Of a stretch of DNA of 45,553 bases, positions 1-8,663 are shown in pieces. The notes beneath the pieces are model-generated. The model ran no database searches. It worked only from the letters and a program-made list of their open reading frames with translations, and was not told where the DNA came from. Positions within the stretch are counted from its first letter, which is position 1, and every line of letters starts with the position of its first letter. The translations under genes and the position numbers were made by a program. Source of the DNA: Clostridiales bacterium (GTDB taxonomy: Bacteria > Bacillota > Clostridia > Oscillospirales > CAG-272); the NCBI GenBank assembly GCA_016288155.1, contig JAEEYP010000027.1:1-45553 (forward strand). Reading direction: 5' to 3'.

Positions 1-1592
1 GGATTCTCCGGGTTCTCGGGATTCTCCGGGTTCTCGGGATTCTCCGGGTTCTCGGGATTCTCCGGGTTCTCGGGATTCTCCGGGTTCTCGGGATTCTCCG
101 GATTCTCCGGGTTCTCAGGATTCTCCGGGTTCTCGGGATTCTCGGGATTCTCCGGGTTCTCCGGATTCTCCGGGTTCTCGGGATTCTCAGGATTCTCCGG
201 GTTCTCAGGATTCTCAGGATTCTCCGGGTTCTCCGGATTCTCCGAGTTCTCAGGATTCTCAGGATTCTCGGGATTCTCCGGGTTCTCCGGGTTCTCCGGG
301 TTCTCCGGATTCTCCGGGTTCTCCGGATTCTCCGGGTTCTCCGGTTCCTCGATGACCTCTATGTATTCCGTCCGTTCCCCCGTCGTCGTGACGCGGTTGA
401 CGCTGTTCGAGTGCACGGAAAGCGCCACGCTCGGGATCCCTATCTCCTTCGGCGGCGCGTCCGGCGTCGTCGGGATCGTCGGGATCGTCGACGGAGGCGT
501 CACGGAGATCACGTCCGTCGGGTCCGGCTCTCCCGTCTCGTCCGATCCGGACGGCTCGGTGGGAAGTTCCTGCACGTCCGTCGGCTCCGATTCCGCCGGT
601 TCCGGCGCAGCCTCCGCCAGCGTCAGTCCGAGGCGGGCGGCTTCCGCGCTCAGATCCGCCTCCGTCGCCAGCGCGCGGTTGACGCCCGCCGTCAGCGCCT
701 TGGAGGTGATCGTCGCGCCGGAAACGGCGTCCAGGTTCCGTCCGATCACGAACGGACCGCTGCCGCGATACCGACTGAGGAACGAATCGCTGTTCGCGCG
801 GCTGCCGACGCCGGGCGTCTCCGACATGGAGAGGATGCGCACGCCGCGCACGGCGCCGCGCGTATCGAGCGCCACCATCATGTCGATCTCGCCGCCGAAG
901 CCGTTCTCCTGCAGTCCCACGCACATGCCGAGAAGTTCCGTCTCCGTCGCGGCGAGGTACACCTCGCGGTCGCCCTCAGAGGGGATCTGCTCCGTCCGCG
1001 TCGCCTCGGGGAAGAGAGCGAGGATCGCCTCGTTCTTTTCCCGCGCGGCGTTCTCGCGGATCTTCTCCGCCGTCACCGCGTTGACGACCGCAAGAAGCAG
1101 CGACACGACGATGCAGATGACCGTCAGCGGCATGCAGATGCGGAAGATCACCGCGCCGAGCCCGGCGGGCGCGTCCGTTTTTTCTTTCTTCTCTTTTTTC
1201 TTTTTCTCTTTCTTCGGCTTCTCCGGGGCGGGCTCCGGGACAGCCTTCGGCTCAGTCTCCGGATCGGTCTCCGGAGCGGTCTCCGGAGCGTCCCCGGATC
1301 CCGTCTCCTGCTCCGCCTCGTCTTGTCCCGCCTCGGCCGTCTCTTCGGGCGCGGGCGCGGGCTGTGCCTCCGGGACCGGTTCGCGGAGCTCTCCGGGGGC
1401 GGCGCCGTCCGCCGGCGCTTCCGGCTCTGCCGGCGCTTCGGCGGCGTCCTTGTCCTGTTCTTCTTCTACGACGAAAAATCCTTCAAGCGATCCTCCGTCC
1501 TCTTTTTTCTCTTTCTCCGTCTGCTCGGCGGCACGGAGCGTCTCGTCCAGCGCGGAGGCAAGATCTTTATCGTCGTTATTGTTTCTTTTCAA
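1..1592 (-). CDS. rnfG: RnfG, electron transport complex subunit G (partial, runs off left edge)
   Basis: Subunit G of the membrane Rnf complex, which couples electron flow between ferredoxin and NAD+ to ion pumping; it carries a covalent FMN. The frame is open from a TTG start at 1592 to the window edge (530 codons). TTG is chosen because GGAGGG lies 8 bases upstream and no better start keeps the N-terminus. Layout: acidic Pro/Glu-rich segment (about 1-120), a Lys/Glu stretch (about 125-139), one membrane helix (about 147-173), then the FMN-binding domain (about 180-315) with the flavinylation motif SGAT at 291-294, Thr294 being the expected attachment site. A Pro/Thr-rich linker (about 330-415) leads into about 38 Pro-Glu-Asn tripeptides that reach the edge. 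RnfG is normally about 200 residues, so the N-terminal and C-terminal additions are unusual. The start overlaps the rnfD stop by 17 bases, indicating coupled translation. rnfE, rnfA and rnfB would be expected further left. Confidence 0.9.
   Translation of the reverse strand, partial: MKRNNNDDKDLASALDETLRAAEQTEKEKKEDGGSLEGFFVVEEEQDKDAAEAPAEPEAPADGAAPGELREPVPEAQPAPAPEETAEAGQDEAEQETGSGDAPETAPETDPETEPKAVPEPAPEKPKKEKKKKEKKEKTDAPAGLGAVIFRICMPLTVICIVVSLLLAVVNAVTAEKIRENAAREKNEAILALFPEATRTEQIPSEGDREVYLAATETELLGMCVGLQENGFGGEIDMMVALDTRGAVRGVRILSMSETPGVGSRANSDSFLSRYRGSGPFVIGRNLDAVSGATITSKALTAGVNRALATEADLSAEAARLGLTLAEAAPEPAESEPTDVQELPTEPSGSDETGEPDPTDVISVTPPSTIPTIPTTPDAPPKEIGIPSVALSVHSNSVNRVTTTGERTEYIEVIEEPENPENPENPENPENPENPENPENPENPENPENSENPENPENPENPENPENPENPENPENPENPENPENPENPENPENPENPENPENPENPENPENPENPENPENPENPENPEN
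3..344 (-). repeat. 9-base tandem repeat inside rnfG coding for Pro-Glu-Asn
   Basis: About 38 consecutive 9-base units, each close to ttctccggg or ttctcggga on the plus strand. Read on the minus strand in the rnfG frame every unit is Asn/Pro/Glu. Third-base variants of the Pro codon (CCG, CCC, CCT) and of the Asn codon (AAC, AAT) alternate, and the only visible amino-acid change is one Pro to Ser at 243-245. The array continues beyond the window, so its length is unknown. Variation at synonymous positions with almost no amino-acid change suggests the protein repeat is under selection. Confidence 0.95.
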
Positions 1593-2790
1593 CTTGCTTC
1601 CCTCCGAATCTGACCGGCATGGTAAAGCGGTCGATATACCAGACGAGCAGGTTCATGATCAGTATGCCGAACGAAACGCCCTCCACGTATCCGCCGAAAT
1701 AACGGATGAACACGGTGATGAGCCCGCAGCCGACGCCGTAGAGCAGTCGGCCGTAGGGCGTCACGGGCGCCGTCACGTAATCCGTCGCCATGAAGATCGC
1801 GCCGAGGAGCAGCCCGCCGGAGAAGACCTCGCTGAGCATGAAATTGACGTTGCTCCCGTCGGTGCGCGGGAAAAGCAGCGTGACGAGAGCGACCGTGCCG
1901 ACAAAGGCGACCGGGATATGCCAGGTGATCACGCCGCGGATGATCAGATACGCGCCCCCGGCGATGAGGAGCAGCGACGCGACCTCGCCGATGCAGCCGC
2001 CCGTCTTGCCGAGGATCATATCCGCCAGCGTGACGTCCGGGAACACGCCCGCCTTCAGTGAGACGAGCGGCGTGGCGCCGGCGGTGATATCCGCCGTGCC
2101 GACGCCGGACAGACGCAGGCCGTATTCCGCGAAGGTCCCCATCTCCTCAGGCCAGGAGAAGAGGAACACGCGCGCCGCCATCGCCGGGTTCATGATGTTC
2201 TTGCCGATGCCGCCGAAGAGCTGTTTGACGACGACGATGGCGAAAAACGCACCGACGATCGGCAGCCAGATGGGCACCGTCGACGGGAGGTTCATCGCCA
2301 GAAGGAGACCGGTCACGACGGCGGAGCCGTCGCCGATCGTCACGGGACGGCGAAGGATCAGCTGGAACAGCGCCTCGAAGAGCACGCAGGAGGCGACGGA
2401 AACGATCCCCAGCGTCAGGGCGCGCAGTCCGAATACGTATACGCCCCACAGATAGGCGGGAAGCAGCGCGATCACGACGTCGATCATGAGGGAGCGCGTC
2501 GTGTCGGCGGTGCGGATGTGCGGCGCGGGCGAGATCACGAGCCGTTCGGGGAAGCCCGGCTTCCCCGCCGCGTCCGGCGCGTCGCCGGTCTCCGCTTCTT
2601 TCTTTGCGCCAAAGCGTTTCCAGAAGCTCTTTTTCGGCTGCGGAGCCTCCTGTGCCTCCGTATCCTCCTCCGGGAGCGGCGCCTCGGAAGAGGCGGCTTC
2701 CGGCGCGGGATCTTTTTCGGTTTCCGGCGCGGGATTGTCCGCCGGCATCGGTTCCGTCTCGGCGGATCTGGTTTCCGGATTCGTATCCAT
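1576..2790 (-). CDS. rnfD: RnfD, electron transport complex subunit D
   Basis: Integral membrane subunit D of the Rnf complex, related to NqrB; it holds a covalent FMN and takes part in ion translocation. The ATG at 2790 is preferred over a TTG six bases upstream, because AAGGAAGGGG lies 7 bases before the ATG. The protein has about 404 residues. The first ~90 residues are an acidic, Pro/Glu-rich extension ending in a short basic patch, absent from typical RnfD. The membrane domain follows with several hydrophobic helices, the family segment DGSAVVTGLLLAMNLP, and a GATPL motif preceded by TA, whose Thr is the likely FMN attachment site (the common form is SGAT or similar). It lies 15 bases after rnfC and overlaps rnfG, so it belongs to the same operon. 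Confidence 0.93.
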   Translation of the reverse strand: MDTNPETRSAETEPMPADNPAPETEKDPAPEAASSEAPLPEEDTEAQEAPQPKKSFWKRFGAKKEAETGDAPDAAGKPGFPERLVISPAPHIRTADTTRSLMIDVVIALLPAYLWGVYVFGLRALTLGIVSVASCVLFEALFQLILRRPVTIGDGSAVVTGLLLAMNLPSTVPIWLPIVGAFFAIVVVKQLFGGIGKNIMNPAMAARVFLFSWPEEMGTFAEYGLRLSGVGTADITAGATPLVSLKAGVFPDVTLADMILGKTGGCIGEVASLLLIAGGAYLIIRGVITWHIPVAFVGTVALVTLLFPRTDGSNVNFMLSEVFSGGLLLGAIFMATDYVTAPVTPYGRLLYGVGCGLITVFIRYFGGYVEGVSFGILIMNLLVWYIDRFTMPVRFGGKQVEKKQ

Positions 2791-2805
2791 TCTCAAGCCC
2801 CTTCC

Positions 2806-4128
2806 TTATTTTTTATTGCGCGCCGCTTTGCGGATCTCGTTCTTCGCTATGCGGATATCGTGGGCGGTCTCCATGTGCCCCGGACAGTTGTAGGAGCACG
2901 TCCCGCATTCGACGCAGGACATCGCGCCGAACTGCTCCGCGCGCGCGTAATCCTTTGCGCGGGAGAACTGCGCGATATAATTCGGCATCAGATGCATCGG
3001 GCAGTTGCGCACGCAGCGTCCGCAGCGGATGCAGGCGGGCGGCAGCCCGGTGGCGTTCTCGTAGGCGGAGGACATGACGAGCACAGCCGACGTGCCCTTC
3101 ATCACCGTCGTCGCCGGATCCCACACGGCGCGCCCCATCATCGGACCGCCGGAGACGACGCGCTTCGGCGTTTTCTTCAGCCCGCCGCAGAATTCGATCA
3201 GATCTCCGAAGGAGGCGCCGATCGGCGCGAGGATATTCTTCGGCGTGCGGACGCAGTCGCCGTCCACCGTCACGATCCGGCGGATCAGCGGCGTCCCCTC
3301 CGCGAAGGCGTGGAAAACGGCGGCGCACGTCTCGACGTTGAAGATCACGCAGCCGACGTCCGCCGGGAGCTTGCCGGCGGGCAGTTCCTTTCCGGTGAGC
3401 GAGTAGATGAGCTGGCGCTCGTCGCCCTGCGGGTATTTCGTTTTGAGGATCCGCACGGAGATCATCTGCGAATCGGCGACGAGCGGTTCGAGCTTGTTGG
3501 CGGCGTCGAGCTTGTTGTCCTCGACCGCCAGATACGCCTCCCGGACGCCGACCGCCTTGAGCAGTACCTTGACGCCGTTGACGACGGCGGCGGGATCCTC
3601 GAGCATCAGGCGGTGGTTGGCGCAGATGAACGGCTCGCATTCGGCGCAGTTGATGATGATGCGGTCGACCTTGCCGATGGCGGATTCGATCTTTGCGTAG
3701 GTCGGGAAGGTGGCGCCGCCCATGCCGGAGATCCCGGCGCGGCGGATGACGGAGACGATCTCCTCGCTCGTCGCGTCCGCGAGCGACTTCTCGAACGGCT
3801 GCATGGACGGATCCGGCGTATCGGCGAAATCGTTCTCGATGACGACGTTCGTCACGCGGTTCCCCATCGGGGCGAACTTGTCCTCGATGGCGGTGACCTT
3901 CCCGGATACGCTCGCGTGCACGGGACAGAACAGTCCCGCGCCGACGTCGCCGATCAGCTGTCCGACGGCGACGGTATCCCCGACGGCGACGACCGGCTTG
4001 CACGGCGCGCCGATATGCTGCTGCAGCGGGATCGAAACGGTCTTCGGCGGCGGCAGCGTCTCGATGCGCTTGCCGCGCGTATTCTTATGCTCCTCGAGGC
4101 GAAGACCGCCCCGGAAGGTATATGCCAC
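2806..4128 (-). CDS. rnfC: RnfC, electron transport complex subunit C
   Basis: Peripheral NADH-binding subunit of the Rnf complex, homologous to NuoF. It is first in the minus-strand operon rnfC-rnfD-rnfG. The N-terminal segment GGLRLEEHKN and the following lipoyl-like/barrel region (HIGAPCKPVVAVGDTV) are typical. The middle has the glycine-rich GMGGATFPTYAK and the INCAECEPF segment of the nucleotide/FMN-binding domain. Near the C-terminus two [4Fe-4S] ferredoxin motifs are intact: CIRCGRCVRNCP and CVECGTCSYNCP. Two in-frame GTG starts are possible, 4137 and 4128. The second is chosen because AAGAGG lies 8 bases upstream, whereas the first sits inside that ribosome site. Length is about 440 residues, normal for clostridial RnfC. 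Confidence 0.94.
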   Translation of the reverse strand: MAYTFRGGLRLEEHKNTRGKRIETLPPPKTVSIPLQQHIGAPCKPVVAVGDTVAVGQLIGDVGAGLFCPVHASVSGKVTAIEDKFAPMGNRVTNVVIENDFADTPDPSMQPFEKSLADATSEEIVSVIRRAGISGMGGATFPTYAKIESAIGKVDRIIINCAECEPFICANHRLMLEDPAAVVNGVKVLLKAVGVREAYLAVEDNKLDAANKLEPLVADSQMISVRILKTKYPQGDERQLIYSLTGKELPAGKLPADVGCVIFNVETCAAVFHAFAEGTPLIRRIVTVDGDCVRTPKNILAPIGASFGDLIEFCGGLKKTPKRVVSGGPMMGRAVWDPATTVMKGTSAVLVMSSAYENATGLPPACIRCGRCVRNCPMHLMPNYIAQFSRAKDYARAEQFGAMSCVECGTCSYNCPGHMETAHDIRIAKNEIRKAARNKK

Positions 4129-4194
4129 ACGGATCACCTCTTACTGCGTGAATTCATGCCGTATCGGTCATGATACACATGATAAACCTATTCT

Positions 4195-4223
4195 ATTATA
4201 CAGTATCCGTTCGGAAATTACAA
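4195..4223 (-). promoter_or_regulatory. sigma-A promoter of the rnf operon
   Basis: Read on the minus strand: -35 TTGTAA (4218-4223), 17-base spacer, -10 TATAAT (4195-4200). It gives a leader of roughly 60 bases before rnfC. The leader contains a direct repeat TATCATG-TG-TATCATG whose role is unknown. Confidence 0.8.
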
Positions 4224-4278
4224 GAGGAAAACGAAAGGAAACCGCCCTTCGGCCGATGAAGTTTTTCCCCGCGGGCAC

Positions 4279-4307
4279 TTGCGCCGTGCGGACATGTATG
4301 TTATAAT
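4279..4307 (+). promoter_or_regulatory. promoter of the first GH31 gene
   Basis: -35 TTGCGC (4279-4284), 17-base spacer, -10 TATAAT (4302-4307). Divergent from the rnf promoter in the same 221-base gap. The ribosome site of the gene it drives is AGGAGG, directly followed by AACCTCCC, so the GGAG could pair with CTCC in a small hairpin just before the ATG. Confidence 0.75.
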
Positions 4308-4349
4308 GAAACGGATCAATCCAGTCACCACCATCAGGAGGAACCTCCC

Positions 4350-6413
4350 ATGACGGAAATCCATTGCCTCGCAGAAAACATCTACCGCATCAGGCACTGG
4401 CAGCGCCCCGTCCGCGAATCGCTTTTGTCGAAATACAGAATCATCGATCTGGAGCCGGACGGCACGGCGCCGCAGCTGATCTCCCAAAGCAGCGGAAACG
4501 TCGCCGAGATCGCGCGGGACGGCGCGTACCGTCTCACGTTCACGCTGAGCGCCGGAGAATTCGGCGGGTTCGACATCCGTCTGCCGCTCGATCCGTCCGA
4601 CCGCCTCTTCGGGCTGGGCGACGAGTCGCGCACCTGCGTCGAAAAGCGCGGACAGCTCGCCGTCATGAAGCAGGAGAACGCCGTCTCCTACGGTCCCGTC
4701 CCCTACCTCATGAGTTCCCGCGGCTGGGCGGTACTCCTCAACTGCACCTACGCGCACGTCTTCGACGTCGCGTCGACGGACCCGGATCTGCTCCGGATCC
4801 GCGCCGACAAGGGCGCGCTCGACCTGATCGTCTTCTGCGGCGCGGATCTCCGCGACGCGCTGTATCTGGCGGGCAAGGTGACCGGCCGCCCGATCCTGCT
4901 CCCGAAGAGCGCGTACGGGCTGACCTTCGTCCACAACGAGCAGGCGACGGACCGCACCATCCTCGACGACGCGCTCCGCTTCAAGGACCGGAAGATCCCC
5001 TGCGACATCTTCGGGCTGGAGCCGAGCTGGATGGCGAAATTCTACGATTACTCCACCGACAAGAAATGGAACCCCAAGCGCTTCGTGATCCCGGACTGGC
5101 TCCCCGTCAACTACTACGGCGGCTGGTCGTGGATCTGGAACCTCCAGACGATGGGCTACATGCTGAGTCTCTGGCTCTGCTGCAACTACGACCTGTTCTG
5201 GAAGGAAGAGAACGAAAGCTACGTCGACGAGGAACACAAAAGCGAGGACGCCGTCATCCAGGACAAGCACCTCTCCTTCAACGTCCGCATGGACGAGATC
5301 ACGAAGCCCGAGGAGCCGTGGTTCGAGCACCTGAAGAAATTCGTGGACAACGGCGCGGAGGCGTTCAAGCTCGACGGCTCCCGTCAGGTCATCCCGCATC
5401 CGGACCGCCTCTGGGCGGGCAAATACACGGACGACGAAATCCGCAACCTCTACCCCGTCGTCTACGCGAAGCAGATGAAGGAAGGCTTCGCGGAATACAC
5501 CGGGCGGCGCGCGATGATCTACACCTGCGGCACGTATCCGGGCACGCAGAAGTACGCCGCCACCTGGGCGGGCGACACCGGGAGCTCCATCAAGGTGCTC
5601 ATCTCCCTCATGAACTTCGCCATGTGCGGGCACTCCAACGCCTCCTTCGACATGGGCGCGAGCAAGGATTCCATGCACTTCGGCTTCCTCGCGCCGTGGT
5701 CGCAGCATCTCGGCTGGTCGAACTGGACGTACCCGTGGTTCTGCGGCGACGAGATCGAGGAAAGCTACCGCTGGTACGCGCAGCTGCGCTCGAAGCTCTT
5801 CCCGTATCTCTACTCCTACGCGCGCGTCGCGTACGAGACCTCCGTCTCCCTGCTCCGTCCGCTCAGCCTGACGTACCTCGATACCGACCGGTACGACGGC
5901 GTCTTCAACGAATACATGCTCGGTGAGTCGCTCCTCGTCAACGTCTTCGATTACAACGTCACGCTCCCGGAGGAGGACGAGTGGTTCGACTTCTTCACCG
6001 GGAAGAAACATACCGGCCCGCGCGCGTATTCCTACAAACCCGAAGGCGTATACGGCGGGGCGGCGTTCGTGCGCGCCGGGTCGATCGTCGTGCTCCAGGA
6101 CTGGGCGCAGAACCTGCGCCGCTACCGCCCCGACGCGCTGTACGTCCACGTCTATCCGGGAAAGGACGCGTCGTTCACGCTGTACGAGGACGACTACAGA
6201 ACGTACGCCTACGAGAAGGGCGAGTACGCCAAGACGCGCATGACGCTGGAAGGGGGCGTGCTTCGGATCTTCCCGCGCGAGGGCGGCTATCCGGACATGC
6301 CGCGCGCCGTGGATTTCCGCGTCGTATGGCATCACGACGACGGCTCCGAGAAGACCGTCTTCGTTCCCGCCGCCGACTACGCCGACACGCCGGTCTCCGT
6401 CGAGGATAAATAA
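4350..6413 (+). CDS. Glycoside hydrolase family 31 protein (copy 1)
   Basis: A cytoplasmic (no signal peptide) retaining alpha-glycosidase of the GH31 family, 687 residues. GH31 members cleave alpha-glucosides, alpha-xylosides and related sugars; the exact substrate cannot be read here. Seen in the sequence: an N-terminal beta-sandwich with RLFGLGDESRTC, a (beta/alpha)8 barrel with the segment AFKLDG, whose Asp342 is the likely nucleophile, and WAGDTG, whose Asp409 is the likely acid/base. The C-terminal beta domains contain FDFFTGKKHTGPR and ASFTLYEDD, typical of GH31. AGGAGG precedes the ATG. The next gene, 134 bases on, is a close paralogue. Each has its own promoter and a strong terminator lies between them, so they can be expressed separately. 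Confidence 0.9.
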   Translation: MTEIHCLAENIYRIRHWQRPVRESLLSKYRIIDLEPDGTAPQLISQSSGNVAEIARDGAYRLTFTLSAGEFGGFDIRLPLDPSDRLFGLGDESRTCVEKRGQLAVMKQENAVSYGPVPYLMSSRGWAVLLNCTYAHVFDVASTDPDLLRIRADKGALDLIVFCGADLRDALYLAGKVTGRPILLPKSAYGLTFVHNEQATDRTILDDALRFKDRKIPCDIFGLEPSWMAKFYDYSTDKKWNPKRFVIPDWLPVNYYGGWSWIWNLQTMGYMLSLWLCCNYDLFWKEENESYVDEEHKSEDAVIQDKHLSFNVRMDEITKPEEPWFEHLKKFVDNGAEAFKLDGSRQVIPHPDRLWAGKYTDDEIRNLYPVVYAKQMKEGFAEYTGRRAMIYTCGTYPGTQKYAATWAGDTGSSIKVLISLMNFAMCGHSNASFDMGASKDSMHFGFLAPWSQHLGWSNWTYPWFCGDEIEESYRWYAQLRSKLFPYLYSYARVAYETSVSLLRPLSLTYLDTDRYDGVFNEYMLGESLLVNVFDYNVTLPEEDEWFDFFTGKKHTGPRAYSYKPEGVYGGAAFVRAGSIVVLQDWAQNLRRYRPDALYVHVYPGKDASFTLYEDDYRTYAYEKGEYAKTRMTLEGGVLRIFPREGGYPDMPRAVDFRVVWHHDDGSEKTVFVPAADYADTPVSVEDK

Positions 6414-6423
6414 GCAGGTCATG

Positions 6424-6460
6424 AAAACGTTCCCCGCGGCCCTTGCGCGGGGAACGTTTT
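6424..6460 (+). terminator. Rho-independent terminator after GH31 copy 1
   Basis: A 15-base perfect stem (6424-6438 with 6446-6460), 7-base loop, starting AAAACG and ending CGTTTT with one more T. Its A-rich left arm means it could also work in the other direction, but no minus-strand gene lies beside it. Confidence 0.9.
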
Positions 6461-6480
6461 TCCGTATCGCGGCATACCCC

Positions 6481-6509
6481 TTGCCGGGAGGCGGAAAGTA
6501 TGGTATAAT
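6481..6509 (+). promoter_or_regulatory. promoter of the second GH31 gene
   Basis: -35 TTGCCG (6481-6486), 17-base spacer, -10 TATAAT (6504-6509), preceded by TGG (extended -10). About 38 bases before the start codon; the ribosome site is CAGGAGGGA. Confidence 0.8.
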
Positions 6510-6547
6510 ACACGCGAACTTCACACGATCCGACAGGAGGGACCGCC

Positions 6548-8614
6548 ATGACGGAAGTCTATCGTCTCACGGAAAATATCTACCGCATCAAGCATTGGAA
6601 GAACTCCCCGGAGCGCGAGCCGCTCCTCTCGAAATACAGGATCATCGACCTCCGCCCGGACGGGACCGAGCCGGAGCTCGTCTCCCGAAGCGAGGAGCCG
6701 ACGGCATCCGTCGGACGCGAGGGGCTCTACCGTCTCGCGTTCACGCTGGACGCCGGAGAGCACGGCGGATTTGAGATCCGTCTGCCGCTCGATCCCGCCG
6801 AACGCCTCTACGGTCTCGGGGACGAATCGCGCACCTGCATCGAAAAGCACGGTCACCTCGCCGGGATGCGGCTGGAGAACGCCTCCTCCTACGGCCCCGT
6901 CCCCTACCTCATGAGCTCCCGCGGCTGGGCGGTGCTCCTCAACTGCACCTACGCGCACGTCTTCGACGTCGCCGCGTCGGAGCCGGATCTGCTCAGCATC
7001 CGTTCCGACAAGGGCGCGCTCGACCTCATCGTCTTCTGCGGCACCGATCTGCACGACGCGCTGTACCTGGCGGGCAAGGTGACCGGCCGCCCGGTCATGC
7101 TGCCGAAGGCCGCCTACGGGCTGACCTTCATCCACAACGAGCGCGCGACGGACCGCTCCGTGCTCGACGACGCGCTCCGCTTCCAGGACCGGTCGATCCC
7201 CTGCGACTTCTTCGGGCTGGAACCGACGTGGATGGAAAAATTCTACGATTTCTCCACCGAGAAGAAATGGAACCGGGAACGCTTCGAGCTCCCGTACTGG
7301 CTGCCGGAAAACTACTATGAAGACAACTCCTGGATCTGGACGCTGAACAGCATGGGGTACGCGCTGAGCCTCTGGCTCTGCTGCGACTACGATCTGTTCT
7401 GGAAAGAGGAGCAACAGACCTACCGCGACGAGGAACATACGAGCGACGCCCTCGCCTTCAAGGACGCCCACCTCTCCGATACGATCCGCATGGACGGGAT
7501 CACAAAGCCGGACGAGCCGTGGTTCGAACACTTGAAGAAATTCGTGGACAACGGCGCGGAGGCGTTCAAGCTCGACGGCGCCTACCAGGTCAACCCGCAT
7601 CCGGACCGCATCTGGGCGGGAAAGTATCTCGACGACGAGATCCACAATCTGTACCCCGTCGTCTACGCGAAGCAGATGAAGGAAGGCTACGCGGAATACA
7701 CCGGCCGCCGCGCGATGATCAATACCTGCGGGGTGTATCCGGGCACGCAGAAATACGCCGCCACCTGGGCGGGCGATACGGGCTGCTCCGTCGGCGTGAT
7801 GATCTCCCTCATGAACTACGCGATGTGCGGTCACTCCAACACCTCCTTCGACATGAACTCCACAAAGGCTTCCCTCCACTTCGGCGCGCTTTCTCCCTGG
7901 ATGCAGCACAACGCCTGGTCGAACTGGCAGTATCCGTGGTTCGGCGGCAAAGCGGTCGAGGCCAGCTACCGCACGTACGCGCAGCTGCGCTCGAAGCTCT
8001 TCCCGTACCTCTACTCCTATGCGCATATCGCGGCCGAGACCTCCCTTCCGATGCTCCGCCCGCTCAGCCTGACGTATCTCGGCACCGGAAAGTACGACGG
8101 CGTCTTCACCATGTACATGCTCGGCGACGCGCTGCTCGTCAACGCGATGCAGTTCGACGTCGTGCTGCCGGAGGAGGACGAATGGTTCGACTTCTTCACC
8201 GGGAAGAAGCATACCGGTCCGCGCACGTATTCGTACAAGCCCGAGGGCGTATACGGCGGGGCGGCGTTCGTGCGCGCCGGATCGATCGTCGTGCTCCAGG
8301 ACTGGGCGGACTCGCTGCGCGACTACCGCCCCGACGCGCTGTACGTCCACGTCTATCCGGGGAAGGACGCGTCGTTCACGCTGTACGAGGACGACGGCAA
8401 AACGTACGGGTACGAAAAGGGCGAGTTCGCCGAAACGCGCATGACGCTGGAAGGGAACGTACTGCGGATCTTCCCGCGCAAAGGCGGCTATCCGGACATG
8501 CCGCGCGCCGTGGATTTCCGCGTCGTATGGCATCACGACGACGGCTCCGAGAAGACCGTCTTCGTCCCCGCCGCCGACTACGCGGATGCTCCGGCCGTCA
8601 TAGAAGCGCTCTGA
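6548..8614 (+). CDS. Glycoside hydrolase family 31 protein (copy 2)
   Basis: Paralogue of the upstream GH31 gene, 688 residues, clearly alike along the whole length; the last ~130 residues are almost identical. Likely nucleophile Asp343 in AFKLDG and likely acid/base Asp410 in WAGDTG. Differences cluster around the active-site loops: WIWNLQ is replaced by WIWTLN, and the residues after FKLDG and WAGDTG differ (SRQVI against AYQVN, SSIKV against CSVGV). Duplication followed by substrate divergence is a reasonable inference. No signal peptide. It is followed after 49 bases, with no visible terminator, by the DUF5703 gene, so the two are probably co-transcribed. Confidence 0.9.
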   Translation: MTEVYRLTENIYRIKHWKNSPEREPLLSKYRIIDLRPDGTEPELVSRSEEPTASVGREGLYRLAFTLDAGEHGGFEIRLPLDPAERLYGLGDESRTCIEKHGHLAGMRLENASSYGPVPYLMSSRGWAVLLNCTYAHVFDVAASEPDLLSIRSDKGALDLIVFCGTDLHDALYLAGKVTGRPVMLPKAAYGLTFIHNERATDRSVLDDALRFQDRSIPCDFFGLEPTWMEKFYDFSTEKKWNRERFELPYWLPENYYEDNSWIWTLNSMGYALSLWLCCDYDLFWKEEQQTYRDEEHTSDALAFKDAHLSDTIRMDGITKPDEPWFEHLKKFVDNGAEAFKLDGAYQVNPHPDRIWAGKYLDDEIHNLYPVVYAKQMKEGYAEYTGRRAMINTCGVYPGTQKYAATWAGDTGCSVGVMISLMNYAMCGHSNTSFDMNSTKASLHFGALSPWMQHNAWSNWQYPWFGGKAVEASYRTYAQLRSKLFPYLYSYAHIAAETSLPMLRPLSLTYLGTGKYDGVFTMYMLGDALLVNAMQFDVVLPEEDEWFDFFTGKKHTGPRTYSYKPEGVYGGAAFVRAGSIVVLQDWADSLRDYRPDALYVHVYPGKDASFTLYEDDGKTYGYEKGEFAETRMTLEGNVLRIFPRKGGYPDMPRAVDFRVVWHHDDGSEKTVFVPAADYADAPAVIEAL

Positions 8615-8663
8615 GACCGCGCAGACGCTCTATAGGATCTTATCTGACAGGAGGTTTCATACC

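Noticed and set aside
259..924. Open minus-strand frame with Gly-Glu-Pro/Gly-Glu-Ser collagen-like triplets
   Set aside because: It is an off-frame reading of the rnfG repeat and FMN domain; the rnfG frame is open throughout and carries the SGAT motif, so the collagen-like protein is not real.
352..2061. Long plus-strand open frames opposite rnfG and rnfD
   Set aside because: High GC keeps the opposite strand open; composition is Ser/Arg-rich with no known domain, and no ribosome site or promoter was seen.
4138..4194. Rex or similar redox operator in the rnf leader
   Set aside because: The visible pattern is a direct repeat (TATCATG twice), not the inverted TTGTGA/TCACAA type expected for Rex.
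4218..8536. Very long minus-strand frames (over 600 codons) opposite the GH31 genes
   Set aside because: They mirror the two paralogues, have biased Val/Arg/Glu composition and no known motif, and the plus strand has promoters, ribosome sites and GH31 motifs.
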